Shown here piece after piece: positions 37,501 to 50,500 of a stretch of DNA of 64,000 nucleotides (position 1 is its first letter; the number at the start of each line of letters is the position of its first letter). The notes below the pieces were generated by a model. That model worked only from the letters and a program-made list of their open reading frames with translations. It had not been told where the DNA came from and searched no databases. The translations under genes and the position numbers were made by a program. The stretch comes from Rallus limicola (lineage: Eukaryota; Chordata; Aves; Gruiformes; Rallidae), in contig JAKCOZ010000003.1 in NCBI GenBank assembly GCA_022605955.1, positions 54,870,179-54,934,178 of the forward strand, in the 5' to 3' direction.

Positions 37501-39817
37501 TTTTGGGATTTTGTGGGAGAGCATTGCCTCAGTTATCTCAGAAAGGTCCGAGAAGTAGAAAAGGAAGATAGCTGAAGAACTTGCGCTGTGCTAGGTGGAC
37601 CATCCATGCTATGCTACATTTATTTTTTCTCCCAGGCCTTTGGGTTTCTTAGCTCATCTGGGCATTTTACTGAATTAATGCCAGCAATCACACATTAAAT
37701 CATATGGAATTAACTGCATGTCAAGGGGTTGAGGATCGTGGTCTGATTTTTATCAACTTTGACTGCCTTCTAATACAGTAAAATGCCTACACTTGTTTAA
37801 GTAGCCTTCTGTTACGACTCATATTGAGGACAATGGCATAGAGCTTTAATAGTTACTTACAAATAACATTCTGCTTTATAAAGATAAAATAGTGTGAATT
37901 TTAACCACTTAGGGAGTAAGATGCAGTTGTATAAACCTATCTAGAGAGGGAGGAGAAATCGAGATAGTGAAGAAATGGCTTTTCCAGGTGCAATTTATAT
38001 TTAGTGAGTTATTTCTAACCTGAATCTCATGGATTTTATTCCAAATAACAATGACCTTATCCCACGTGAGCAATATATGATTTAAATATAGTTGTGACCT
38101 GAAAAGAACAAGAAAATAACCTAATTTAGAGACTGTCAGAGCTGTGCTGCTTGCTTCCAAGCAGAAATGAAGGCTGTTACTGAGCTGTTCGGCTCTTCAC
38201 CATGCTGCACTGGGAACATGCTCTTTTTCTCACCATTTTCATCTTAACCCAGATATGTGCTTTTCCGTATCTTTTCCATGTTTCTCTGCTCGTAGTGTTT
38301 TCCTCTTTGTTACTTACTATCTTAAACCAGTTCTTTTTTTCTGGCCTCAATCCTTTCAGAACCAATAGCAACAAAGCTTAACTATACATCTGCTTACCTT
38401 GGCACATGCCTTGTAGTTTCACTGCTTTTCTTCCCAGTAAATATTGCAACTTGTTATTGATCTGGCAGGAACTGTCGCCATGCAGTATATTCAGTGTCAT
38501 TTCAACCTTGGTTTTGTATGACAGAATGCTGTGCAACGTTGGAGATGCTGCTTTGCATCCCAGTGGGCGCTCCTAGGTGAGGAGCTGTGACAGTAGAGCC
38601 CTGTATAGCACATGTATATTCTCTCTGTGCATGTGTGGGAGAAACCATCTGTAGAAAGCTGAAAGTGGCTGAATGTCTATTTATGATATAACTGATGTAG
38701 TCTTTCCCAGAGCCATGGGGCTTGTAGAATTGGGCTTCCCATAGAATGGAGGAAAGATTTTAATGTCAAAAATGAAAAAGGGAGAAAATAATGATTTATC
38801 GACTAAATGTGCATGTGCATATTTATGTGAATATGTCTCTTAAGTGTGAAAATTCCTAACTGCACATCTGTACCTCTCAATAGAAATCAAAGAAATGGCC
38901 CTATCTATAATTTTTATCTCTCCAGATTAATTCTCCATGTGTCATATGCTTAGTTACCTTAAGTGACTGGCAGTATTCAAAGTCTTGTGACAATCTTTTA
39001 TCACCACTAAAACCTCTAAGTTTTTCTGCTAAGTTGATGGTTCTGTGTATACTTTCAAGATTGTGGTATACAAGATTTATGGCCAAAACCTGAATCTGAG
39101 AGAGAATATTGCTGTGTGTAATTTAAAACGAATCTGTTTGTTAAGAATACCTTCCTGTGGGATTTCCAAAGAACATTATTGAAAAAGGTGTAGCAGTTCT
39201 CTTCAGGATGATAAATTCATCCTTCAACCAGACACATGAATTATGTCTTCATCTGTCTCAAAAATGACTGGGCATCTTATATGTGAATTACTTTCCAGCT
39301 GGAGAAATTTAATGGCAGATATATTTTAAAAAGGAAAAGGGAACAAAAAAGCAACTAAAATGTAATTTCAGCGGGCATGGGGTAACTTCTAGAAATGGTC
39401 CATTGTTTTGATCACCAAGAAGTTTTGAAATATTGAAACCAAACAAGAAACTTACATATTTTCTGGCAAAGACTTTCCAGTGAACTAAGTGAAACACTGA
39501 TTTTCCTTCAGCATCAATCGTATAAATGTTTATTTTTCCGATCACTTACGTATTTTGTCCATGTCAAATGCAGTTTCCACAGTGAGTGTTGTTTTCTTTT
39601 TGTCCTTTTAATTAATCTTAGTAACTTAGCCCTGGAATTTTATGTACATATCTGTTAATCTTTGCATATCTTATATAGGTGTGTTTATTGATGTTTTAAA
39701 AACATTTTTTTAAAAATCATCCAGTTTGTTTGGGTTCTTAATTGGCATAGTAACTGTGAGGCACTGAAAATGCAGGTGTTAAAATACTTGAATATAACTA
39801 ATCAACACTAACATTTG

Positions 39818-40655
39818 CTAGAGGGTAGGAATGCTCTACAGAGGGACCTAGATGGGCCAAGGCCAACTGTTCGAGGTTCAGTGAGGCTCAGTGCTTGGTC
39901 CTGCACTTGGGTCACAGCAAGCCCAGGCAGTACAGCAGACTTGGGGCAGAGTGGCTGGAAAGCTGCCTGGTGAAAAGGACCTGGGGGTTTTGGTTGACAG
40001 CTGTCTGAACATGAGCTAGCAGTGTGCCCAGGTCATCAAGGACAGCAGCATCCTGGCTTGTGTCAGAACTAGCGTGGGCAGCAGGAGTAGTGAAGTGATG
40101 GTCCCCTTGGACATTGGCATTGGTGAGACCACACCACAAATTCTGTGTTCGGCTTTGGGCCCCTCATTACAAGGAAGACATTGAGGTGTTGGAGTGTGTC
40201 CAGAGAAGGGCAGTGAAGCTAGTGAAGGCTCTAGAGCACAAGTCTTAGGAGTGGCTGAGGGAAGTGGGGTTATTTAGCCTGGAGAGACAGAAGGCTGAGG
40301 GGGAGTCTGTATTGCTCTCTACAACTACCTGAAAGGAGGTAGTAGCAAGATGGGTGAAGGCCTCTGTTCCCAAGTAAACAAACAATGGGACAAGAGGAAA
40401 TGTACTGAAGTTGCACCAGGGGAAGTTTAGGTTTAGATAGGATGTAAGGAAAAATTCCTTCACTGAAAGGATTGTCAAAGCATTGGAACAGGCTGCCCAG
40501 GGAAATGGTAGTCACCATCCCTGGATGTATTTAAAAGACATGTAGATGTAATGCTTAGGGACATAGTTTAATGGTGACCTTGGCAGTGCTAGGTTGACAG
40601 TTGGGCTTGATGATCTTAAAGGTTTTTTCCAACCAAAATGATTCTATTATTCAAC
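39818..40655 (+). mobile_element. CR1 LINE 3' fragment (plus strand)
   Basis: It starts near 39818 within the end of ORF2 (AGAGGGACCTAGATGGGCC region) and runs through the CR1 3' UTR, including AACAGGCTGCCCAGGGAA near 40487 and GGTTTTTTCCAACCAAAATG near 40621. It ends in the ATTCTATTATTC tail at about 40655. It is 5'-truncated at about 840 bp, in the same orientation as HCN1. No intact coding frame remains. Confidence 0.9.
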
Positions 40656-41649
40656 AAAGAGGTAGTTTAATTTTAAAATAGTAGAACTTTACATGCTTTC
40701 TTCCTTTTTATTTAAACTTTCTATTGTTATTCCCATGGAAGCTAGTGAAAATAAAATTAATTGACACCATGATTTTCACACTTTTTTTTTTTTCCTGTTT
40801 GTAACATAACATGTAGACTCGCTAGTTCTTGTCCACTCTTGTTTACCAGTTAAGTGAGTTTATATTGAGGTAGAAGCAGTTTTTTTACCTCAGCAGGTGA
40901 CTAGAATTGGTAGCATTTGGCAGCAGCAGTACGGATGGTTTCCTGTGACGCAGCAGTTCCCATGCTCTCTGCCTTCAGCCAATTATTAGTGCTCTTAAGG
41001 GTGAGAAAGTAGTTTTGACAAGTTTGGATTTTGTCTTTGGGAAACTCTCCCCCATGTATAGATGTGTATGGATCCTTTGTGTAAAGTGAACATGGTCTGA
41101 ACACCAGCTGAAGATGTGACCTGTTCAGCTACACAGTAATTTTAAAACTACATGTGTCTGTATTTAACAGTGTAGTTGAAGCTAAGAAGTTAAAATTGTT
41201 GTGACAGTAGATTAGCATAAATTTTGGGCATTATTTGTAACAGACACATGAACATCTTTTTAGTTGATGTCTCAGCTATTTAAGATCCTTCAACTAGTGA
41301 ATCAGTTGCTTTCTCATATCTTTGAACAGACAATGAAAATTAAACACTTGTTTTACAAATTCAACTCTGATATGTGAGAGCAAGCATGTAAAATTAAATT
41401 TTTTATTTTTACTGTAGTACAGAATTTTGTTGTTCCCCTCATTTAACAGTTTCAAAACTTACAGTCCTACATGAATCATGACCATGGTCCTATAGATGTC
41501 CTTCCATTTTCTCTAAAATTTATTTTCTGATGTGAAGAATATCATGTGCTCCTTAGAAGTAGTGATGATTTCATTCAGAATTAGAAAATGTAGCAGTTTT
41601 GCCCAGTAATCAGAACAGCGCAACATAATTCCCCACCCAGAAAAAACCT

Positions 41650-41720
41650 CTAACTTTTTGCTAAGGCATGAAAGAAAACTAAGACGTGAAAGAAAAACTA
41701 TAACTTTTTACTAAGACACC
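41650..41720 (+). repeat. Interleaved local duplication
   Basis: The words TAACTTTTTRCTAAGRCA and AAG(G/A)C(A/G)TGAAAGAAAA each occur twice, staggered over about 70 nt. This suggests two rounds of slippage or a template switch. It lies in AT-rich intron 2 and no function is apparent. Confidence 0.55.
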
Positions 41721-43024
41721 TTGAGATAGTTAAAACTTGATTTTATGGATTATTGTACATTTGAGGAATGTCTTTTTTGTATGTGTTTGTGTGTTTTGGT
41801 TTTGTTTGTTTCTTTTTTTGTTTGTTTTGTTGACAGTAAACTTTTTTTGAGCAGTCAGTGCTCTTAAGTTCCAGTACTAAATATACTAAAAAAATGTAAT
41901 ACGATAGTAATCATTATGCATGCTAACCCTAGGAGAGATAAGGGGGGAAAAAGAAAATCTGACAAGAGGAAGGTCAAGCAACCTCATTCCTGTAAATTAC
42001 TTTTTTCTCTATAAATGGTGTTTCTTGTTAGCTGCTGCTTTCTAGAAAACCAGTATTGAAAAGTTCCTCTGTGGCTTTTCCTTGGCTACCATCTTTTAGC
42101 TTGAGCTATTTGAAAGTTATACAAGTGGCTGCTGGTAACACAGAACTGTTTGAATTATGTCCACTGTCCTGACATCCAATTTGTGTCTGGAACCAGAAGC
42201 GCTCCATTCGTCTCTCCCCCGACTGAGTTGTCATTGCAGATGCTCAGCAGAATTAGCCTGGTGGAACAGAAGCAAGACTGGTGGCACCTCACAAGGAAAT
42301 TTCTCAATGAAGTGTTAATGGAGAAGATATATTCACTGCAACTTCTTAATCAGCTAAATAGTGCTTTTAATAATTTAATGTGTAAATATTTTTTTAAAAA
42401 CTCTTTTTTTCATTATGGGAAGAATGCCAGAATCTTCACAGAAATCATAAGTATGGCTGCTGAGATCAGGCATTTTAGGACACTGAGGGAAATCACAATG
42501 TCTGATATTTTCTCTCAGGACTTGAAGACTCCTTAACCCTCAAGTAGCCTTAGCTCAGATTTTTCTCCACCTTCCTTAAGAGCCACCATATTTTAATCTG
42601 TGTTTGTATTTTGGGGCTTCAGTTTCACTTTTTCATGTAGCAGTTGCATTAATTAGTAGATTACAGAGGAATGTTTTTTGCTGGTCAGCAAGCCAGTTCA
42701 GTTGTCTTGTTTTAATTATTAGATGTCCATCAATTTTTGGTTGTCTGGGCTGCCCAGGGCAGTTTGGAACAGTTGTAGAAGGAAGTCAGTGGTAGGCAGT
42801 AGCAGAGCTGGACCACTGTGATCACTATACATGGGACTGAAGTGTCACAAGTGCAGTATTTTTGCCATTTCCTCTCTTCATGGGCATAGATGAAAGCTAC
42901 AGAATATAGAGTTGTTCCAATCATCAAGTTTATTCCCCACAAAGAAGTTTCCCCTCTAGCTAAAGTGCATTAATTTACAAGGGGAATCAAACCCAAGAAA
43001 GTCCACTGTATCACCCACTAATAC

Positions 43025-43560
43025 CTAGAAGAAAAGTAGCAGGAAACCAGGAATCCCTTCCATCCCTGGACTGAAGGTCTTCAGGCAGGGTTGCTGTAGG
43101 ACAAGGTTTTCACTGGCACAGTGCCCTGCCTGATGTCCTTCATTGTACCAGACCCAGTACCTAATGGAGCACGTGGGTCTGCCCTCATGGTGGGAACACT
43201 CAAACTGACGGAGAGGCAGCGCGAGTATGTGTGGGTTTGTAGAGTGACTGTTCCATGGCACGCGCGGAAAGGGCAGAACTCAGCCCTGACATTTCCCATC
43301 AACTTGCATCAGCAGATCTCCCTGTTACGACTCTCAGCAGCACCATCTGAAGTGTCCACCTCTCTCTAAAAGTTGGGCAGGGAGCCCAGATACCCATTAA
43401 GGTCTGGAGAGCAAACGCTTCAAAATACGCTACCTAGGGGCCGCCTTAGACTTGGCAATTAGAGCTACTCCTGAGCTCCCAGGCAGTGTTAGCGCTGAGA
43501 ATTTACTTGTGTACAGAAGAAGTAAGGTGTACGACCTGGAGACAGTGAAAAGGTGAAGCC
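43025..43560. other. GC- and CpG-elevated island within intron 2
   Basis: About 500 nt stands out from the AT-rich surroundings by higher G+C and several CpGs (for example in GACGGAGAGGCAGCGCGAG at 43207 and GGCACGCGCGGAAAGG near 43257). It matches none of the repeats I recognise. Overlapping open frames of 73-82 codons on both strands reflect base composition and show no domain. It could be an intronic enhancer, an alternative promoter or an unrecognised old repeat. Confidence 0.4.
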
Positions 43561-45859
43561 CGTTTAGTTTTGACTTGTGGTATTTTGTATTCAGTGATCC
43601 AGTCTGTTCATCTCAACTGAATTCAGGGAGGCTGTAGCTGTGAAGACTGGATAATTTACCATGCTACTGAAGGAAACTCCTCAAGACTTACTGTGCTGAC
43701 CCAGTTCATTCATATGCAAGGGGGAAAATAGATACATTTGCTGAAAAGCTCTTTTAAATGTCTAACAGGATAACAAATCTAACCTTTTTGAACTCTTCTT
43801 TTTAGGTTGTGTTTGAGTTTAAGTGTAGCACATGTAACTGGCATAGTCTGTTCCAGTTCTCAGACTGTGCCGGGGATACTGTTAGCATACTGTTACCTTA
43901 GATGATGTTATCAGAATATTTCTAAAGCAGACAAAGGATGATGAAGTAGGATTCTACCTCTTCACAAAGTTTTCCATGGCAGATCAAGTACTTGTACTTG
44001 AAAAACAGAGTTGTGTATTCTGCATAATGCACTTTGAAAGAGTTATTGTAGATTTCTTGGACATGGGTAGGAGAATTCGTCAGCTCACTAGTACTGATGA
44101 ACACTGCTATGTAGGTAGAACAAAATCAATTGTAAACTCTTAAATGGGTAGAGATGCTTTAAAATCATCCAATAATTACCTGACTTTCAATCTTATACTC
44201 ACTATGTCTAGTTTAGAAAATGCAGCATTTCAACCAGTGAAAAAAGCACATTTTAATAAGCCTTTTGTCCTTAAGTGCTCAATATGACATTTTATGATAA
44301 TACATAAAAAGTGTCTCTGTAGGAGCTTGGTGACTTAATCTACCTCGTGGTTGAAAGTGTGATGAGATAAACTATTCGTAATTGAAAAATGATAAAAGGT
44401 GGTCTAATGTTCACACAAATCTACTGCCCCAATAACTAATCGGTAAAAGAAGAAACAGTGAGCTGCAATTGCTCGGAATAATGGAGTGTTATATTAAAAG
44501 GTCTAAGGTAAAAATCTGCATATGTTCAGAACAGTTTCTGACATGGCATATCTTTTATTTTATATGGTTCTTCAAAATTTATTTCTACCCTAAATAACAG
44601 CTTAGTAATTCATAGTGTTCTCTTTGCTGTCTTGTAAAAGTACTGTTCTCTGTCTTGCTCAGTGCGCCAGCTGCTTTTCTATCTGTTGCAACTTAATGAT
44701 TCTTTCACCGTTTACAATTTCTTCCACTGAAATCCAGGTTCAAATGCAGTTTATTGCATTGGTGCTATGCACCTGTCCTGTGAAGTTGGGTTATTTTGCC
44801 TATATCATGCACCATCAGCAACTTTATGAGGGTGTTCCTTTTCCCCTAAAAAAAAGACATCTATTAAGAGTTGCTGATTTTCCATATCTTTCCTTGACTT
44901 CTTGAAGGAGTGAGGTAAGAGTTATCTCAACATAGACTTCCAAATCTGAGATTTCTAAAACCAGTAGACAGCTGCCTTCACAGAAGCTTGTTTGCTATGG
45001 TGTCCTTGGCATATAAAAATGCATTGTAAGGTACAAGGTTATATTGTCCTGTCTCAGCTAATTCCTAGACAGTCAGCACTTTGTAAATTGGGACCCAGTT
45101 GGGGTTTGGCATTCTCAGGGTAATACAGATAGGCTTATAACCTTGACATAGTTGATAGCAAGCCAGAATGATATTTAATATATACCACTGCTTACATTTA
45201 ATTGTTGTCAGTGATTTCCCTGGTGCTTTAGCACAATCTTTAACAAAGTGTTACAGATTCACTTTCTTCTATGCCTTTTAGCTATGCCATTGGTAAAAGG
45301 TTGTGAGACTCAGCAGTAGCCAAAAATGATCTCTAAAATGTTCTTTATAGTGCAGATTAGATATGACAGATCTTTGATCCATCAGTAGTCACAGGTCTGT
45401 ATCTTTTTTTATCCTGTTTATTCCTGTAAGATCAATGGTGTTACAGCAATCTCTATACCTTAAAGAGAGTGGGTCTCTAAGAACTTGAATAGACTGTTAG
45501 AGATGAACCCCTTTTGATGCGCTGGTGGTCTTGCTCCCTTGGGTCCATGCCAAGCCTGGTGTTAAATACCCTCCATCTACGATGGATTTGAGATTGATGC
45601 AGTCCTGAGGCAAGTAGATTTATACTCTATTGAATCTGAGTGTAGCTGGTAGGGAACTTCTGTATGCCTTGCATATCTCCTGTTCCTTCTTATTATAATG
45701 CTAACTAGTTAAATATTGCTTCTTAAGTCTTATTTCTCAAGCTATGAAACTAATTTCTTTGATTTTTTTTTTCCTCCAGAAGTAGTATGTAACATGAATT
45801 GTCTTTTTTGGTATGGTTTGTTACTATTACAAGTTAAAGATCATTTAAAGAAGTGTAAG

Positions 45860-46410
45860 TGTCTTGGCATCATCTGAGAGTTAATTTTCATTCTAGTAGC
45901 TGGTATAGTACTGAGTTTTGGATTTAGGATGAGAATAATGTTGATAGCTCACTGATGTTTTAGTTGCTGCTGAGTAGTTACAATATCTACACTAAGTCAA
46001 GGACTTCCCATCTTCCCATGCCCTGCCAGGTGCATATGAAATTGGGGGGAGCCCAATCAGGGCAGCTGACCCAGACTGGCCAAAGGGATATTCCATACCT
46101 TGTGATGTCATGCTCCATAGGTAACTGGGGAAGTGAGCTGGGAGGTGAGATTGCTGCTGGGAAACAGGCTGAGCATTGGGTTGTTTATTTTTTCTTCTGC
46201 ATGTGGTAAGCAACTGCAGTTGTCCAACATGTGCTATTATTGTTCTTATTTTTGTTATTGTTCTTGTTTTCTTCCTTTGTTTTATCCTGTTCAGCTGTCT
46301 TTATCTCAACCCGTGAGGTTTTTTTCCCATTCTTCTCCCCATCTCCTTAGAGTGGAGAGGTGAGCAAGCAGCTGGTGGTGCTGTTACCCTCTGGAGTTAA
46401 ACGCACAACA
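45860..46410 (-). mobile_element. Solo LTR-like element, avian ERV type, copy 2 (inverted)
   Basis: Read on the minus strand this 551-bp block begins TGTTGTGCGTTTAACTCC at 46410 and ends GCCAAGACA at 45860 (TG...CA). It parallels the copy at 27488-28005 over its whole length, including the GGGGATGGGGAG-type purine block, the AAC/AAT-rich run, the TTTGGCCAGTCTGGGTCAGC segment near 46070-46090 and the CCTTGACTTAGTGTAG segment at 45993. Flanking pentamers GTAAG (45855-45859) and GCAAG (46411-46415) match at four of five bases, consistent with a decayed 5-bp target-site duplication of ERV class III type. It has no internal genes, so it is a solo LTR. Confidence 0.72.
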
Positions 46411-47361
46411 GCAAGTTTTACTGATGTGAATCACTTGGTTATGCTGGGAGCATTGCTGTTTCCAACAGTCTTTTATTCTGGAGCTTTTGAAAGACTTTTA
46501 GGTTTCAGGGCTAAAACGTAGCATACTTTGAAGTCAGTTTGAAGGCTTGAATCTGAATACATCAGATTCTGCAGAGATAGGCTTCATGTGCTTTTAATAA
46601 CTTGTGTTTCTGAGGAGACATATCACCTGACGTACCATGTCAAAAGGCGCTTTTTCAGAGTTTCCCAACACAAGCAAAGTTTTGTTGGGTCTGAATTCTT
46701 TTTCACTTGATACTGTCTTATAAATCAAGATGCAATGGGAACTGCATGAATAAATTTATAGGGAGACAGGGAAGACTGGGAAACTCCCAGGGGGTCTTTC
46801 TGCTGTTACACCTCCCAGTATAGTGGGGGGACTTCAGGATTTCCTTGGAGATGCTTCATGGTACAAATTATTTCTTTTCAGTTCCATGAATGATATAAAA
46901 CCAATGAATAATAGAACTATTTTGGGTAGATAGAAGACCAGTAAGCTTCAATTTATTTTAAAACATATTTAAAATAAGGAATATTATTGGTCTGTTATGA
47001 GTAGGATGTTCCACATATATGCCTTTTTTAGGCCCCAGTGTTATTTTGCCCACCTTTTTATTTTCTTTGGGAGAAGGCAGTGGGAACTTAATGTAATCAA
47101 TGAAAGGAAAATTCCACTGTTAGATTATTAAATATTCCTTCCCCATCAGTAGGGATTTTCTTTTCTTTCCCTGCTATTTTTATTTATGGCAGACAATTCC
47201 AGTAAGAGCAGTAGCAATGTCTGACCTTGTATTGTAACATACCCAAGTGGCATGCCAATCTTGTATTCATTTTGGCAATGATAAGCTAAGGCTCTGGGAT
47301 AATTAGACCTGGCATTTTCTGCAAATATGAGCTTTCAGCAGAGGATGCCAATACATGGTTG

Positions 47362-47412
47362 TTGATGATGATGATAGTAATAATAACAATAATAATAGTA
47401 GTAGTAATAATA
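47362..47412 (+). repeat. Trinucleotide microsatellite (GAT/AAT/AGT)n
   Basis: About 50 nt of compound trinucleotide repeat: TGATGATGATGA, then AGTAATAATAACAATAATAAT, then AGTAGTAGTAATAAT. Such compound arrays arise by point mutation and slippage and are often polymorphic. Confidence 0.9.
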
Positions 47413-47499
47413 GAAGAAAGTGTGATGCTACCAATGGCAGCTCTTTAGTGAATAAAAACCTCAGATCTGAGTATTTTTCATCCAAGCAGTGAGAAGGGA

Positions 47500-47513
47500 G
47501 GGGGGGGGGGGGG

Positions 47514-47554
<41 letters not shown>
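47500..47554 (+). repeat. Poly-G (G15) joined to (GA)n microsatellite
   Basis: Fifteen consecutive G (47500-47514) run straight into about 40 nt of almost pure GA repeat with one AAA interruption at 47521. With the purine-rich lead-in from 47491, about 65 nt of one strand is purine only. Such tracts can form G-quadruplex or triplex (H-DNA) structures and are hard to sequence, so the length given here may be inexact. Confidence 0.95.
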
Positions 47555-47555
<1 letters not shown>

Positions 47556-50500
47556 CATGCCAAAAAGAATAATCTTCAGTAAATGAGATAAGGCATCTAG
47601 AGCACAGGAGAATCAGATAAAGTCTCTGTCTGGCTACACTCCTCTGCTCCCTAGTGAGTGGTCTGAATTATCAGATGACTATCTTCTCCCCTTCTGATCT
47701 GTTGAAGCAGTTCCATTTTGTTCACTAGGCAACTACTTAGGAAGTAACTAACCTACTCCTTTTCTCAGATAAGTGATCCGGCCTCCAGGCTGTGCAGTGA
47801 GGAAATCCTCCCTGTTTTTGTGCTACTGCAAAAATATGTTGGACCTGTTACAACGCACATAGAAAGGCACCTGTGTTTTGTTTTAGGTCACAGAGGCTTT
47901 TTTTTTTTTTTTATGAGGATAACATTTTCTGCTCATTTCTAAAGATAAGCAGATATAATATCTGCATCTTAATCAAAAATTTCAGTATCAAATTGATGCT
48001 AGTATGTTTCTTAACTTTTTGCACCGGTGTTTCTGTCATTTCCATTGAAAACTTAAGTTTTACCCATTTGCCTTCCCAAGCCTTGCCAGTTGTCACATTA
48101 CTTTGAGGTGTTTAGAAACACTGGTGATAGAAGAGGTGGAAGCAGTTGCTTTTAAAATGTCATTGCTGGCTGCTCATGAAAAGATAATATAAAGAGTGCT
48201 ACAAACCAGCTGCTCATTGCCGAGAAAATGGTTGATGCCAGTGCACTGTAATAATTTGGTTTCTATTATTAGTATACTCTATAAAGTGGCCAGGATTTTT
48301 GATATATATTGTAATGGAATGTTTGCTTACTAATATCCCTTCATATCTAAGCAAATTGATGCCTAGATAAATTTAATCACATTTTTCAGAAGTGTTCTTA
48401 GTTCTTTGGTATTATTTGATTGCTGCTGCAAAAGAGATACAGAATATATTTGTAACTTTGAAAAGTCAGAAAAGAGTCCATCAGCTTTCTTCAGTCTGCA
48501 ACTAGAAAAAAACAGTCGTGAGATTTGCTTCAGTTGGTATTATTGAGAAATACATCATTTATCATAAAAAAAGCCCACGAGGATGTGGAACCACCATCCT
48601 TACAGCAGCTTTGACTGTTGTTTTCTTTCTTCTCCCCAACCTTGCCACTGACTTTCCAGTTAGTGCCTTATTTTCTCTACTTCTCCTCCCTGTCCTGATA
48701 GAAGGCAATATTATTTTGTTAGCTCAAAGCCCATTTTTTTCATACTTGAGCTCAAAGGCCATTTTGTTAACTTGGAAAAACAAAATCTTGGATTTTATTT
48801 ATCTACAGGTAAGAGACATGTATTTTCTGTCTGTATGTTCATGTTGATCTAGAGTGCAATCTAACCATGAGGAAAGACAATCTAGGAAAAAAAATGTATT
48901 TATGACTCCCTAATATTGATTGGTTTCCCAATGCAGATTTGTGATTATTTATTAGCTTGGTACATTCTGAGTGAAGTTACATACTTTCACATCACAAAGC
49001 CATTGTTACTTTATTTCTTTTTTTATTTGGAGCATGATGGCAAAGAAACCTCAGTGAATGTAGGACCAGAATTTTATATGTTCAGGATGTGACTTCAAGA
49101 GACGGCAGCTCCAGATGCATGACAATCTGTTGTTCAGCAGTTCTGTTCTGTGACGGGTTTTATGATTTTCACATCTTTTTTGCTTCAGTAAATAACAAAA
49201 TATGGTAATGTCAAGTTTACCAACAGGGGGAATCAAGAAATTCTTTGATTAAGCTAGAATGTTTTATCTTGACAAAACAAAAATGTTTGATTTCACCTTT
49301 ATTTTTCTTTCACATTATTATATATAAATTTATTTAAATTTTAGTTTTGATTGGGAAACAGGATTTTTCCATGCTGTCGACTTGTTAAATCCTTCCTTAT
49401 TTCTCCTCCAGAAAATGTTGGAAGCAGTGATGTTCTTTCATTTCCAAAGAAACATGTTTCCAAATATGAAATATTTTTTTATTTTTTGAATCAGATCTCC
49501 TACTGAGTCACATAAAACAACATAAGACATCTAAGGTTAGTGACCATGCATTTGCTGAAATATAATGACTCATTTTCAGAAACAGATAAAACCATTATAC
49601 TGCCTGGAACACTTTAGATGCTGTTCAGCTTTTACTTTTCAATTACAACATACATTATTTAATATTTTTCTGATCCTAAGGTCTGTATAACAACTCTACT
49701 CTTTGCAACACTAAAAAAAGCTAATAATATGGAATACAGAACCTTAGCATGGAAATTATATTTAGGGAGAACTTGTGATACCTAATATTTATGCTATTAT
49801 TTGTGCCAAGGAACTGGTTTCAGAAGAGGATTCAAAGCCATCTTAAAGCTGTGTCCTGAAATGCATACATTACCCTTGACCCAGATGTGGTTGGGTGAAT
49901 AATATAAAGCACAGAGGCCAGAGTAGTGTGGGATCCTGTACAGCAATAGTTGGTACCGTGATGTTTCAGGCATATGTCCTGTGAGTTGGAGGCAGGTCTT
50001 TCAGCCTGAAACAGGACCCCATCTCCACAATCATGAAGTCATCAATTTAATAAACTATTATATAACAGCTGGTAATATTGTTATTAAAACTAGTGCCACT
50101 AATAGTCCCCACTTAATTCTGTGAGGTGCCAGCTCCCAATGGCTTGTATTAGGCTGCTTTGAGAAGACCTACCAAAATAGCCTTCAGAGAATTAGGAGAA
50201 GAAATAGATAGCATTTATTTTAAATACTCAAACTGTTTCAGGTTAGTCAGCATTAAGCACTGTGGGCTGTCGCAAAACCTTACATGTCTTGACGTTTTAT
50301 TATCACCTTCAAAGAACCTAAGGAAATAGGCAGCAGCTTTAGTGGGACTTTACCCATCATAAATTTATATGGCAGTTTAAGTTTTATATCATTTCCATAA
50401 CCACACTGAATTTTATTTCATTTAAAGTGACAGCAGCCCCGTCACCCCATGACTGTATGGTATTTCTGGAGTGTGCTAGAGCATGCTGTCGTCTCTGTTT

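Noticed and set aside
47303..47563. Minus-strand open frame rich in Leu/Ser
   Set aside because: It is the translation of the (GA)n, poly-G and trinucleotide microsatellites.
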